The notes under the pieces were generated by a model, which saw only the letters and a list, made by a program, of their open reading frames with translations, made no database searches and was not told the origin of the DNA. The position numbers and the translations under genes were made by a program. From Bacteroides zhangwenhongii (GTDB lineage: Bacteria; Bacteroidota; Bacteroidia; Bacteroidales; Bacteroidaceae), in contig NZ_CP059856.1 in assembly GCF_009193325.2 (NCBI RefSeq), forward strand, positions 3,906,001-3,970,000: 64,000 nucleotides of DNA. Reading direction: 5' to 3'. Positions 36,399 to 46,135 of the stretch are shown piece after piece. The first letter of the stretch is position 1. Every line of letters starts with the position of its first letter.

Positions 36399-38735
36399 TC
36401 AGTCTTCTCCCAGATTCTCAAACGACTTGCCATCTTTTATCTTATCGGCAGCCATTTCCTTAGAGTAATAGTCTTTAGAAATTTCCAAATATTTCTTAAA
36501 GAGACGTTTTACCGTTTCAATCTCATCGCCCTCAGTAATCGGGGTACGTGCTTTGTTGTATGTAGAGACGAAACTCATCTCCCAGTCTCCCATCTTATTG
36601 TAGAGCTCATTTGCGCGGAAAGCTTCACGACCGTAAGCTAACGGCAAACCTTCCTCCTTATATTCCTCGCCACGGTCAAGATAGCCCAACATCTCATCGT
36701 AGAACATTTTCCAGCGTTTCAGATAGAAGTTCTCAATCAGCCCGCTCCATTCACGCCAAGAGTAGTCGAAAATACGGGGATCACCGTCACCACCCCAGAT
36801 AGTAACCAATGAAGTGGCGTCCTTCTCAAACAGATTCTTTTCTTCTTCCGTAGTTCCCCAACTGCGGGCATCAGTCAGCCATTTATCGAAATTGAACTCT
36901 TCACGGGTACGGAGCAACACATCCGTATCGTGCATCAGTTCGAGGAAACGGTTACTATGCAACAGGAAGCCTTTACGGTCTTTCTTACGGAAAGCACCCG
37001 CAGCGCGTTTGTGCATCACCTGTCCCAGATTAGTCAATATCTGGCGTTGCAAATCGACGAGATCGAAACGGTAAGGTTTGGAAGCTCCCATTTTATCTGC
37101 TTCCTCCAGAAGTAATTTCTGGGCTTTCCATAACAATAGTGGTGAATAAGGAATGCCCAATCCTTTATTCGGTCCCGACTTCTTGACATTCAATGCCGGA
37201 CGGGCTGCAATAATCGAACTGCGCTCCGTTCCATTCGTTCCTTTCTTATAAGGGCCTTCGAGCAAGTATCGCCATGCCTGTGCCGTCTTTTCGGAAGGCG
37301 CTCCGTAACGGCGTGCCGCATATCCCGCCAACCACTCTTCAATATTGACTTCCCCTGCATGAAGCGGCATTTCAAACGCCAACTCATAGAAAACCGGATT
37401 CTGAATGATAGACTCCATAAACAAACCCGAACCACATACATTGTCCCATTTGCTACGGGAAGTGGCATATTGATTGGAAGCTATCAAGCGCAAATCACCG
37501 TGCATATTGATACGTCCGCCAAAATTATGAAGATTGCCCGCCACGACCGGATATCCCCAGACAGGAGCATTCTTGTTATCCTTCTCCTCCTTATGTGTCT
37601 TATTACAACGTCCGCCGTTCAAGTCCAAGATGAGCAAATCCGATTTGGGAACAGCTTTCACTATCGGCTCACGTAAACTCCATGACTGCATTGCCCACAA
37701 AGCATTTGGGTCGAATGACTTGAAAAGCTGATGAATCGCTTTTCCAACCGCACCTAGATATTCAGGAGTATCAACAGGTGGTTTACCTTCGTGGAAAGGG
37801 TCGGCTGCATAAACACCATGTGCTCCGAAGAGTTTTTTCTCCTCTTCCATGAAGTCACGTCCGAAAGATTGGAACAAAGGATCGGTCGGATCGAGTTGGG
37901 CAGCTCCCTGAAAACCGCACCAGCCTCCGCGTTTACTGATCTTCGCTTTCGGAAATTTCTGTCGCATCTCGCGGGGAACATAGCCGGAGAAACCTTGCTG
38001 AATGGGTTGCATGCCCAATTCTAACTGGCGCTTAATTACCTTTTGTCCCAATTCGACATGAGATTGTATCCATGACAACGGAAGCGGACCGCCATAGCTT
38101 TGTATATTCTGCATCCACTGCCATGCGGAATGGGCCGGTCCTGCCAGACAGGCACGGGCTTCTTTGTCTGTAAATCCGTATTTCATCAATGTATTATACC
38201 ATACAGCCTCCAGTCCGATAGGCGCAAGCGGCATATTGATGGAGTTCATCGCCATATAGTCCAATTCGCGTTCCCAACGTTTCCAATCCCACCAAGGCGC
38301 GGTGTAACTGAATGTACAGTAGTTCATGTAAACACGGTACTTTCCATTAATCACGTGCATCCCTTTTTGAGATTCCACAGGAGCGGGAAGTTTTTTAGGC
38401 AGATTCAACTGATCGCCAAACCAAGAAACATGCGCGCCACAGGTGTATTTCAAATACTGGTTGTACGCTGTAGCCAGAGAAACAGGATTGTTTCCGCGAA
38501 GGATAACCTTTCCTTTTTTTCCACCGATTTCGTACACATCCTGTCCGTCCGTACCCGCAGGAATCTGCTCCAACACAAACTGTTTGCCATAGCCCGGAGT
38601 TACCCGTTCTATCAAATCGTAAACGGCACGGATACCGGTATCTTCTTTCTTGAACGCCGTGCTCAGGAAGAAAAGGCCGATAACCAATAAATAGCGGTAA
38701 ATAGGCAGTACCGCACTGCTTACAGTAGTTCTCAT
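36399..38735 (-). CDS. Glycoside hydrolase family 89, alpha-N-acetylglucosaminidase
   Basis: A 778-residue protein of the NAGLU/GH89 family: N-terminal small domain, TIM barrel (YRVYMNYCTFSYTAPWWDW, MAMNSINMPLAPIGLEAVWY, GPAHSAWQWMQN, LGMQPIQQGFSGYVP, YAADPFHEG, LWAMQSW, LNGGRCNKTH), then the all-helical C-terminal domain. The catalytic region around NLHNFGGRINMHGD and SGLFMES is preserved. GH89 enzymes release terminal alpha-linked GlcNAc, as in heparan fragments or gastric-type mucin glycans. The ATG at 38735 is preferred to an upstream start lacking a signal peptide. It is first in the minus-strand GH89-GH2-GH95 operon and divergent from the GH29 operon. Confidence 0.92.
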   Translation of the reverse strand: MRTTVSSAVLPIYRYLLVIGLFFLSTAFKKEDTGIRAVYDLIERVTPGYGKQFVLEQIPAGTDGQDVYEIGGKKGKVILRGNNPVSLATAYNQYLKYTCGAHVSWFGDQLNLPKKLPAPVESQKGMHVINGKYRVYMNYCTFSYTAPWWDWKRWERELDYMAMNSINMPLAPIGLEAVWYNTLMKYGFTDKEARACLAGPAHSAWQWMQNIQSYGGPLPLSWIQSHVELGQKVIKRQLELGMQPIQQGFSGYVPREMRQKFPKAKISKRGGWCGFQGAAQLDPTDPLFQSFGRDFMEEEKKLFGAHGVYAADPFHEGKPPVDTPEYLGAVGKAIHQLFKSFDPNALWAMQSWSLREPIVKAVPKSDLLILDLNGGRCNKTHKEEKDNKNAPVWGYPVVAGNLHNFGGRINMHGDLRLIASNQYATSRSKWDNVCGSGLFMESIIQNPVFYELAFEMPLHAGEVNIEEWLAGYAARRYGAPSEKTAQAWRYLLEGPYKKGTNGTERSSIIAARPALNVKKSGPNKGLGIPYSPLLLWKAQKLLLEEADKMGASKPYRFDLVDLQRQILTNLGQVMHKRAAGAFRKKDRKGFLLHSNRFLELMHDTDVLLRTREEFNFDKWLTDARSWGTTEEEKNLFEKDATSLVTIWGGDGDPRIFDYSWREWSGLIENFYLKRWKMFYDEMLGYLDRGEEYKEEGLPLAYGREAFRANELYNKMGDWEMSFVSTYNKARTPITEGDEIETVKRLFKKYLEISKDYYSKEMAADKIKDGKSFENLGED

Positions 38736-39066
38736 GGTCAAATTATTATTTTGGGAGCTAAAGTACGGCACATTCTCCAAACAAGATTGCAGATATCTGC
38801 CAGATTCTTATAAAAAACAACTCATCCGCACACTGACACATATTTATAATCATTACATCATTTTCTTGTACCGAAGAGTGTTTTTCCGCTCTATTTCCAC
38901 CCGGCTTGTAAAATTACACCATTTATTTGCAAAATAAAGTATTTTCGATGAAATGGCAGTTTTTATAAGTATTAGACTTACCTTTATAATCCATTTTCGT
39001 AAAGATGTCGTAGTTTTGACGCAGAAAATTAATCTAAATTTAAACAACGAATAACATTCACACACC
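38736..39066. promoter_or_regulatory. Divergent promoter region between the two enzyme operons
   Basis: About 330 bases with no gene. On the plus strand a -7 box (TAGTTTTG, 39011-39018) precedes the GH29 gene. On the minus strand TACTTTAG at about 38760 is a weaker candidate for the GH89 operon. The hybrid regulator at 21260 probably binds here to switch on both arms (inference), but I could not identify a site shared with the susC promoter. Confidence 0.5.
39011..39018 (+). promoter_or_regulatory. -7 promoter element of the plus-strand enzyme operon
   Basis: TAGTTTTG matches TAnnTTTG and lies 48 bases before the GH29 ATG at 39067. Confidence 0.55.
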
Positions 39067-40500
39067 ATGAAAAAAGTTTTATCAATAGTTTTATTATTAC
39101 TATTAACAGTAAACGTATTCGCCCAACCGCAACAAAAGAAGTTGAGCCATGACGAGAAAATGGCTTGGTGGCGCGAAGCCAAGTTCGGAATGTTCATACA
39201 TTGGGGACCTTATTGTCTTTACGGCGGAGTTTATAACGGGTTCAATCAGCGCCGCGGAGGAGCCGAATGGATTATGAACCGCTGCAAGATACCCGTACGC
39301 GAATACCGTGCCAAAGCAAGTACTTTCAACCCGACCAAGTTCGATGCCGAAGAAATGGTGCTCACCGCCAAGAATACGGGAATGAAATATATCATCTTCA
39401 CGACGAAACATCACGATGGGTTCGCCATGTTCAAAAGTAAGGCCAGTAACTTTAATATCGTAGATTACACTCCTTTCAAACGGGACATTGTAGACGAATT
39501 GGCAAAAGCCTGCCGCAAGCATGGTTTGAAACTGGGATTCTACTACTCACAAACTCAAGACTGGTGTAATCCCGGTGGAGGTACTATCCGCAAAGAGATG
39601 AGAGAGGGATGGGCCAATCCGGATTCGGTTGCCATCGACCAGTTTACCAAAGCCAATCTCGGCGGCTGGGATTGCCTGCAACGTTCCGCTTCCATAGAGG
39701 ATTATTTCAAAAATGTAGCCTTGCCTCAAATCAAAGAGTTACTTACCAATTACGGTGATGTAGCCGTTATGTGGTGGGACACTCCGCACCGCATCTCCAA
39801 AGAAGTCGCACAAAAGATTACCGACGAGCTGGCAAAATATCCGCAGGTCATCACTAACGACCGTCTGAAACGTCCTGATTTCCCGGGTGATTACAAAACT
39901 CCGGAAGGACGGATACCGAAGGCCAAAGACATTGAACGTGTAGACTGGGAGACTTGCATGAATATCGGTACTTCCTGGGGATATAAAAGTTGGGAGAACA
40001 AATGGAAAGATGCAGAAACCGTTATCCGCAACCTGAATACAATCGCCGCTCGCGGAGGCAACTATCTGCTTAATGTAGGTCCCGACCCTACCGGCACCAT
40101 TCCCGCTCCCGCTCTAAATTGTCTGAAACAAGTAGGTGACTGGATGAAAGTGAACAGTGAAGCTATTTACGGTACACAACGTAGCGAAGTGTTCCCTAAA
40201 TGGGGAGAATGCATCCGCAAAGATGAGAAGAAGAATTCCGTATATTATCTGTCCGTATTCAAATGGCCAAAGGACGGCAAACTGATTTTTGAGACTCCGT
40301 ATAAAGTGAAGAAAGCAACACTGCTTGCTGACCAGTCAACACTGAAATTCAGCAAGACGGATAAGGGTGTCGCAATCAACGTGCCTTCTCAAGCTCCGGA
40401 CAAGATTGCTACTATCATCAAACTGGAACTCGGTGTGAAACTACCTCCGGTTCAACTAATCTCAAACACAGCGAAAGCCTTCGAAATCTTAGATGAATAA
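39067..40500 (+). CDS. Glycoside hydrolase family 29, alpha-L-fucosidase
   Basis: A 477-residue secreted GH29 enzyme: signal peptide (LLLLLTVNVFAQ), TIM barrel with FGMFIHWGPYCLYGG, KYIIFTTKHHDGFAMF, GFYYSQTQDW, nucleophile Asp238 in VMWWDTP and WETCMNIGTSWGY near the acid/base, then RGGNYLLNVGPDPTG and a C-terminal beta domain. GH29 is a retaining exo-acting family. The family has broad and alpha-1,3/4-specific subgroups, and I cannot assign one with confidence. First gene of a seven-gene plus-strand operon, 42 bases before the GH95 gene. Confidence 0.93.
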   Translation: MKKVLSIVLLLLLTVNVFAQPQQKKLSHDEKMAWWREAKFGMFIHWGPYCLYGGVYNGFNQRRGGAEWIMNRCKIPVREYRAKASTFNPTKFDAEEMVLTAKNTGMKYIIFTTKHHDGFAMFKSKASNFNIVDYTPFKRDIVDELAKACRKHGLKLGFYYSQTQDWCNPGGGTIRKEMREGWANPDSVAIDQFTKANLGGWDCLQRSASIEDYFKNVALPQIKELLTNYGDVAVMWWDTPHRISKEVAQKITDELAKYPQVITNDRLKRPDFPGDYKTPEGRIPKAKDIERVDWETCMNIGTSWGYKSWENKWKDAETVIRNLNTIAARGGNYLLNVGPDPTGTIPAPALNCLKQVGDWMKVNSEAIYGTQRSEVFPKWGECIRKDEKKNSVYYLSVFKWPKDGKLIFETPYKVKKATLLADQSTLKFSKTDKGVAINVPSQAPDKIATIIKLELGVKLPPVQLISNTAKAFEILDE

Positions 40501-40542
40501 ATAGTGAATAGTGGACAAGTAAAGAAATTGTAGACGAAAAAT

Positions 40543-42915
40543 ATGAAGGTAAAAAGTCTATTGTTTTCAGGATGGATGTTCTTTTCCGCAGTCGCTGGCT
40601 TCGGGAAAGACTACAAACTCTGGTATGACGCACCGGCTACCGTGTGGGAAGAGGCACTTCCTCTCGGTAACGGTCGCATCGGAGCTATGGTTTACGGCAA
40701 CCCGCTACACGAGATATATCAACTGAACGAAGAAACATTATGGTCGGGATATCCTCAGGATTGCGACAACCCGAAAGCTGCGGAAGTCTTGCCTTCGGTT
40801 CGCGAAGCGGTGAATCAGGGTGATTACGTCCGGGCAAGTGCGCTTTGGAAAGCAAATGCGCAGGGCCCTTATACGGCTCGTTACTTGCCAATGGCGAACT
40901 TAATGCTATCCCAACCCGCACAAAAACAGCCAAAAAACATATATAGAGATCTGAATATCTCAAATGCCACCGCCACGGTGAAATATGAAGTGGACGGAGT
41001 GAGATTCCGCCGCACTTCCTTTATCTCATACCCCGACCAGGTAATGGTTGTCAAACTGGAAGCCGACAAAAAGCAATCCGTTTCTTTGGACGTGCAACTG
41101 AACAGCCTGTTACATTACCAGGTCAGAGCAACCGACCGGAATATACTTTTGCTGGACGGAAAGGCTCCCAGTTATGTAGCAAACCGTGACTACGACCCCC
41201 GACAAGTCATTTATCACAATCAATTAGGTTTAAAGTTTAAAGTGCAAGTCAAATTGTTGCCGAAAGGAGGTACTTATGCATCCAATGATTCTATCCTCTC
41301 TATACGAAATGCGGATGAGGTAGTACTACTCCTATCGGCAGCGACCGACTTTCATCAGCCGAAGATTGAACTTAGTGACTCTAAACGGAGTTATGAGGAA
41401 CTGATGGACCGGCATACAGCAGACTACCGCCAACTTTTTGACCGCGTAGAACTATCGCTTGGCAAGGGTACGCCTAAAAAGGAAAAGTTACCTACCAACC
41501 TGCGAGTAAAACAATTCAGTTCAGCCCCTTCCGACAACGGATTACTGGAACTTTATTATCAGTACGGACGTTACCTGATGATTGCTTCTTCCCGTCCCGG
41601 CGGACTCCCCGCCAACTTACAAGGAATCTGGAATCCGCTTGTACAGCCGCCTTGGGGGTCGAACTATACTACGAACATCAATACCGAAATGAATTATTGG
41701 CTGACGGAGACAGCTAACTTGCCGGAATGTTTTCTGCCTCTTTCCGATTTCATCCAACGGCTTGCCGTGAACGGTGCCCGGACTGCCAGAATCAACTACG
41801 GAATGGAACGTGGCTGGTTGGCCCATCACAATTCGGATGCATGGGCGCAGACAGCCCCTACCGGAGGATATGAAACCGACCCGAAAGGTTCACCGCGATG
41901 GTCGTGCTGGCCTATGGCAGGTGTATGGCTCTGTCAACATTTATGGGAGCATTATGCCTTCGGAGGTGACCGGACTTATTTATCACAAACCGCTTATCCG
42001 ATTATGAAAGGAGCGGCAGAGTTTCTGTTGCAATGGCTGCAAAAAGACCCGCAAACCGGAAAATGGATAACCAATCCTTCCACTTCTCCTGAAAACCGAT
42101 TCCGCTATACAGACAAGAACGGAGTAACACAAGACGCCGAACTAAGCCGTTCTTCCGGCATGGATCTCGGTCTTACCTGGGATTTGCTGACCAACTGTAT
42201 TGAGGCTTCCCGCATTCTGAATACGGACATTGCTTTCCGGAAACAATTGGAAGAAGTACGTGCCGATCTCCAGCCGTTACATATCGGTTCCAAAGGACAG
42301 TTATTGGAATGGGAAAAAGAGTTTGAGGAAATAGATCCTCAACATCGGCACGTATCCCACCTGTTCGCTCTCCATCCGGGAAAACAGATTATCCCTGAAA
42401 AGGATATTGAACTGGCTGATGCCTGCCGCCGTACACTCCAACTACGCGGAGACGGCGGAACAGGATGGGCTATGGCATGGAAAATCAATTTTTGGGCACG
42501 CTTGCATGACGGTAATCATGCATTGCTTATGCTACAAAACGGACTTAAATATGTAGACGCCACCCAAGTCAGTATCAAAGGAGGCGGCACATACGCCAAC
42601 TTATTCGACGCTCACCCACCCTTCCAAATTGACGGTAATTTCGGTGCTACCGCCGGCATTACAGAAATGCTCCTGCAAAGCCACGCAGGATACATCCACC
42701 TATTGCCGGCATTACCTGACAACTGGCAGGAAGGCAGTATCCGTGGTATCCGTGCCAGAGGTGGTTTTACAATCGACATGGAATGGAAAAAAGGAAAAAT
42801 CAGCCGGTTATCCGTCACTTCAAATCTGGGAGGCACCTGCCGTATCCGGGAGGGATTCTCCAAAGAAGAACAGGTGATAGAGACTAAAAAAGGAGAAACC
42901 TATTCATTGAAATAA
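40543..42915 (+). CDS. Glycoside hydrolase family 95, possible alpha-L-galactosidase subgroup
   Basis: A 790-residue secreted GH95 protein: signal peptide, N-terminal beta domain (EEALPLGNGRIGAMVYGN, NEETLWSGYP), (alpha/alpha)6 barrel with ASSRPGGLPANLQGIWN, TTNINTEMNYW, the acid Glu in NPSTSPENRF and HPPFQIDGNFGATAG, and a C-terminal beta domain. At the HxNxN site of known alpha-L-fucosidases it has Thr376-Thr377-Asn378-Ile379-Asn380. From memory, a GH95 enzyme from a B. ovatus xylan PUL with Thr at this position cleaves alpha-L-galactose. So alpha-L-galactosidase is as likely as fucosidase. It is a distant paralogue of the GH95 at 31207. Confidence 0.88.
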   Translation: MKVKSLLFSGWMFFSAVAGFGKDYKLWYDAPATVWEEALPLGNGRIGAMVYGNPLHEIYQLNEETLWSGYPQDCDNPKAAEVLPSVREAVNQGDYVRASALWKANAQGPYTARYLPMANLMLSQPAQKQPKNIYRDLNISNATATVKYEVDGVRFRRTSFISYPDQVMVVKLEADKKQSVSLDVQLNSLLHYQVRATDRNILLLDGKAPSYVANRDYDPRQVIYHNQLGLKFKVQVKLLPKGGTYASNDSILSIRNADEVVLLLSAATDFHQPKIELSDSKRSYEELMDRHTADYRQLFDRVELSLGKGTPKKEKLPTNLRVKQFSSAPSDNGLLELYYQYGRYLMIASSRPGGLPANLQGIWNPLVQPPWGSNYTTNINTEMNYWLTETANLPECFLPLSDFIQRLAVNGARTARINYGMERGWLAHHNSDAWAQTAPTGGYETDPKGSPRWSCWPMAGVWLCQHLWEHYAFGGDRTYLSQTAYPIMKGAAEFLLQWLQKDPQTGKWITNPSTSPENRFRYTDKNGVTQDAELSRSSGMDLGLTWDLLTNCIEASRILNTDIAFRKQLEEVRADLQPLHIGSKGQLLEWEKEFEEIDPQHRHVSHLFALHPGKQIIPEKDIELADACRRTLQLRGDGGTGWAMAWKINFWARLHDGNHALLMLQNGLKYVDATQVSIKGGGTYANLFDAHPPFQIDGNFGATAGITEMLLQSHAGYIHLLPALPDNWQEGSIRGIRARGGFTIDMEWKKGKISRLSVTSNLGGTCRIREGFSKEEQVIETKKGETYSLK

Positions 42916-42927
42916 AAAATGTATGCT

Positions 42928-44820
42928 ATGAAAAGTTATCATAAATCCATCGCATTTGCTTGTTGCCTCGCTATCAGCAACATCACTTTCAACGTTCAAG
43001 CACAGAATGGTGATGAACAAGGACTTGAGGTGCCTGCCAATACACAGCTTCCCCAAGATAAAGAGGCGATTGTAAAAGCAGGCAACGGATGGTGGAAAGA
43101 ATCACGTAAGAATTACGACAACCGTATGGCATGGTACAATGAAGCAAAATTCGGTTGCTTCATCCATTGGGGAGTGTATTCCGTCCCGGCAGGTATTTGG
43201 AAAGGTAAAGAGCTGGGAGGATATACCGAACACCTGATGCGTAAAGGCCGCATTCCTCTGGAACAATACAAAAAAGAACTGGTTGTTCCTTTTAATCCCA
43301 CCGAGTTCGATGCGGAAGAATGGGTACGTCATGCGGTAGAAGCAGGAATGAAGTATTTCATCATCACAGCCAAACATCACGATGGTTTCGCCATGTATCT
43401 GTCCGATGCCTATCCTTACGATATGCGGATGACACGGTATGGCAAAGATCCGATGGAAGCATTGCGGAAAGCGGCACGGAAATACGGAATCAAGTTCGGT
43501 TTCTATTATTCGCACGCTTTCGATTGGGAACATCCGGACGCTCCGGGCAATGATTGGGATTATGATAACCCGGGCGGAGACAAGTTGCTGGGCGGAGCTA
43601 ACTGGTGGAAAGGGGAACGCCGCAATTTTCTACCTAGAGCAGAAAAATACGTGAACGAAAAGTCAATACCTCAGATACAGGAGCTTGTCAAGAAGTATGA
43701 TCCGGATATCCTCTGGTTCGATACCCCTAGCAAACTTCCGCTTTATCTGAATATCCGTATTCTGGAAGCAATTCGGGAGGTTGACCGGGAAAATAAAATT
43801 GTAGTCAACGGACGATTAGTGAGATTCGGCTCACAGAATATGGGTGATTATCGCAATACGGGCGACCGGTCTGCCTTTTTCTTCCCCACCAAAGGAGCTT
43901 GGGAATCCATTCCCACTACCAACGAATCATACGGATATAGCCGGGTAGATACTGTTCGCAAATCCGTACCTTTCTTCGTTCAGTTGTTAGCTAGCGCCGC
44001 TTCCAAAGGTGGGAATATTCTGATGAACGTCGGTCCGATGGGGAACGGACAATGGGATTCAAAAGACATAGAGGTATTTCAAGGAATCGGAAAGTGGTTG
44101 AAAGTAAATGGAGAAAGTATCTATGGCACCCGGCGGACTAACCTGCCTATACAACCTTGGGGAGTAACGACTTTAAAAGGAGATACTCTATATGTTCACG
44201 TCTATCGCTGGCCTGCTGACAGCAAACTGATTATCGGCGGATTACGTTCCGACATTAGAAAAGGATGGTTTCTCGCAGATAAAAAGGCTTCTGTCCAGTT
44301 CAAACGTCTGAATACGGATGACTACGAACTGACAGTTCCCGCCAAAGCCCCGGATAGTATAAATTCAGTCATTGCTTTGGTATTGGGCAAACAGAAACTT
44401 CCCAACCCGATCCGCCTGCTTGACGCCGGACAAACAAATGTACTCTATACGTTCGATGCAGAGTTACAAGGAAGAGGGCTCGGTTATGGCGATGGCAAGC
44501 CCAATCGCAACTATGTCAAAAACTGGAAGAATGAGAGTCAAAGTATGAAATGGAGACTCCGTCTCAATGAGCCGGCGGAATACACTCTTTATCTGGATTA
44601 TAACACAGCCGGAAAAGATGATAAGGGAACAGTGATTGTGGAAATCAACGGAAAAATATTTGAAGCAAACTATCCTCCTTATCACGAGAGGAAGGGAAGC
44701 AGCAGTATCCGGATCGGCAAAATAAGCTTACCCGAAGGAGCATTTGAATGCAACCTGAAAGGCAAACAATATCAAGGAAATCAATACATGAACCCTATTG
44801 CAGTCCGTCTGGAGAAATGA
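42928..44820 (+). CDS. Glycoside hydrolase family 29, alpha-L-fucosidase with extra C-terminal domain
   Basis: A 630-residue secreted GH29 enzyme with FGCFIHWGVYSVPAGIW, KYFIITAKHHDGFAMY, GFYYSHAFDWEHP, nucleophile Asp265 in ILWFDTPSKLP, and SKGGNILMNVGPMGNG. After the catalytic and beta domains it carries ~130 additional residues (about 500-630) forming a beta-sandwich (YTLYLDYNTAGKDDKGTVIV, ISLPEGAFECNLKG) that resembles a carbohydrate-binding module. The start at 42928 opens the signal peptide; an ATG at 42919 is also possible. It differs strongly from the GH29 at 39067, so two fucosyl linkages or contexts are likely. Confidence 0.9.
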   Translation: MKSYHKSIAFACCLAISNITFNVQAQNGDEQGLEVPANTQLPQDKEAIVKAGNGWWKESRKNYDNRMAWYNEAKFGCFIHWGVYSVPAGIWKGKELGGYTEHLMRKGRIPLEQYKKELVVPFNPTEFDAEEWVRHAVEAGMKYFIITAKHHDGFAMYLSDAYPYDMRMTRYGKDPMEALRKAARKYGIKFGFYYSHAFDWEHPDAPGNDWDYDNPGGDKLLGGANWWKGERRNFLPRAEKYVNEKSIPQIQELVKKYDPDILWFDTPSKLPLYLNIRILEAIREVDRENKIVVNGRLVRFGSQNMGDYRNTGDRSAFFFPTKGAWESIPTTNESYGYSRVDTVRKSVPFFVQLLASAASKGGNILMNVGPMGNGQWDSKDIEVFQGIGKWLKVNGESIYGTRRTNLPIQPWGVTTLKGDTLYVHVYRWPADSKLIIGGLRSDIRKGWFLADKKASVQFKRLNTDDYELTVPAKAPDSINSVIALVLGKQKLPNPIRLLDAGQTNVLYTFDAELQGRGLGYGDGKPNRNYVKNWKNESQSMKWRLRLNEPAEYTLYLDYNTAGKDDKGTVIVEINGKIFEANYPPYHERKGSSSIRIGKISLPEGAFECNLKGKQYQGNQYMNPIAVRLEK

Positions 44821-44854
44821 AACCGGAAAATACTCAGACTAAATACATAAATAT

Positions 44855-46120
44855 ATGAAAAGAAGAATACAACGCATATCACATACTCTCGCCTTGGGAT
44901 TGTGGATCGGATTAGCCTCTTCCTGCACTCCCAAACTCGGGAACACGCTGGTAGAAGATAATATGATGTTCGCACAATTGCAACTACGTGTTGCTTTTGA
45001 CGAGATAGACTATGCCCGTACCAACGAAACACCCGAGAGCCGCAAGAAACGGGAAAAGAACGGTTGGGGAGAACTTACCAATCCCCGCAATTCCGAACCG
45101 GACGGTACCTTACATCTGGTTCCTTCCAAAGACTGGACCAGTGGCTTCTTTCCGGGAGAACTGTGGTATGTCTACGAATACACTCAGAACAATTTCTGGA
45201 AAAAGAAAGCGCAGCAACACACCGATATGCTGGAACAGGAAAAAATGAATGGAAAGACACATGATATGGGTTTCAAAATGTATTGCAGTTATGGCAACGG
45301 ATACCGGCTGACTCAGGATGAACGGTATAAAGAAATCTTGTTGCAGTCAGCACGTACATTGGCAGGTCGCTACAAGCCGCAGGCGGGTATTATCCGTTCG
45401 TGGGACCACAATCAAAAGAAATGGCAGTGTCCGGTCATTATCGACAATATGATGAATCTTGAACTCCTGTTCTGGGCTACCCGTGAAAGCAATGATTCCA
45501 CCTTCTACCATATCGCCGTCAACCATGCACGGACAACTTTAAAGAATCATTTCCGCCCCGACAACAGTTGCTATCATGTGATCGATTATGACACCATCAC
45601 CGGAAAAGTATTGAAAAAGAATACGCATCAGGGACTATCACATGAATCGGCTTGGTCGCGCGGACAGGCATGGGCATTGTACGGCTATACCATGTGTTAT
45701 CGGGAAACGAAAATACCGGAGTTCCTGCAACAGGCAAAGAAGGTGGAAGAATTTCTGTTCAATCACCCCCATATGCCGACAGACTATGTCCCCTACTGGG
45801 ATTTTGACGCTCCGGAGATTCCGAACGAGCCTCGTGACGCTTCGGCAGCGGCGATAATTGCCTCAGCACTCTACGAACTCAGCTTATATGATCCTGAAAA
45901 TGCCGAACGTGACAAAGAACGGGCGGATAAAATACTAGAGAACCTGTCCAAGAATTATCGGGCTACTATGGGGCATGACAATGGTTTCCTGTTACTTCAC
46001 AGTACAGGTACCAAACCGACAAATGTGGAAGTGGACGTACCTATCGTCTATGCCGATTATTACTTTATCGAAGCTTTGCTAAGAAAAGACAGATTGGAGA
46101 AAACCGGAAAATTATTCTAA
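44855..46120 (+). CDS. Glycoside hydrolase family 88, unsaturated glucuronyl hydrolase
   Basis: A 421-residue lipoprotein (lipobox ASSC) with an (alpha/alpha)6 fold. The paired acidic residues expected for GH88 are present: Asp137 in KTHDMGF and Asp197 in VIIDNMMNLELLFWA, 60 residues apart as in the family. SAWSRGQAWALYGYTMCYRE and VPYWDFDAPEIPNEPRDASA are also family hallmarks. These enzymes hydrate the 4,5-double bond of uronates left by polysaccharide lyases. Its presence together with the lyase at 48620 argues for a uronic-acid-containing target. It lies 34 bases after the GH29 gene and 15 bases before the GH2 gene. Confidence 0.93.
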   Translation: MKRRIQRISHTLALGLWIGLASSCTPKLGNTLVEDNMMFAQLQLRVAFDEIDYARTNETPESRKKREKNGWGELTNPRNSEPDGTLHLVPSKDWTSGFFPGELWYVYEYTQNNFWKKKAQQHTDMLEQEKMNGKTHDMGFKMYCSYGNGYRLTQDERYKEILLQSARTLAGRYKPQAGIIRSWDHNQKKWQCPVIIDNMMNLELLFWATRESNDSTFYHIAVNHARTTLKNHFRPDNSCYHVIDYDTITGKVLKKNTHQGLSHESAWSRGQAWALYGYTMCYRETKIPEFLQQAKKVEEFLFNHPHMPTDYVPYWDFDAPEIPNEPRDASAAAIIASALYELSLYDPENAERDKERADKILENLSKNYRATMGHDNGFLLLHSTGTKPTNVEVDVPIVYADYYFIEALLRKDRLEKTGKLF

Positions 46121-46135
46121 AAGAGAAACTGAAAG

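Noticed and set aside
42919..42927. Upstream ATG as the start of the second GH29
   Set aside because: The ATG at 42928 gives the standard lysine-led signal peptide; the upstream one adds three residues. It cannot be fully excluded.
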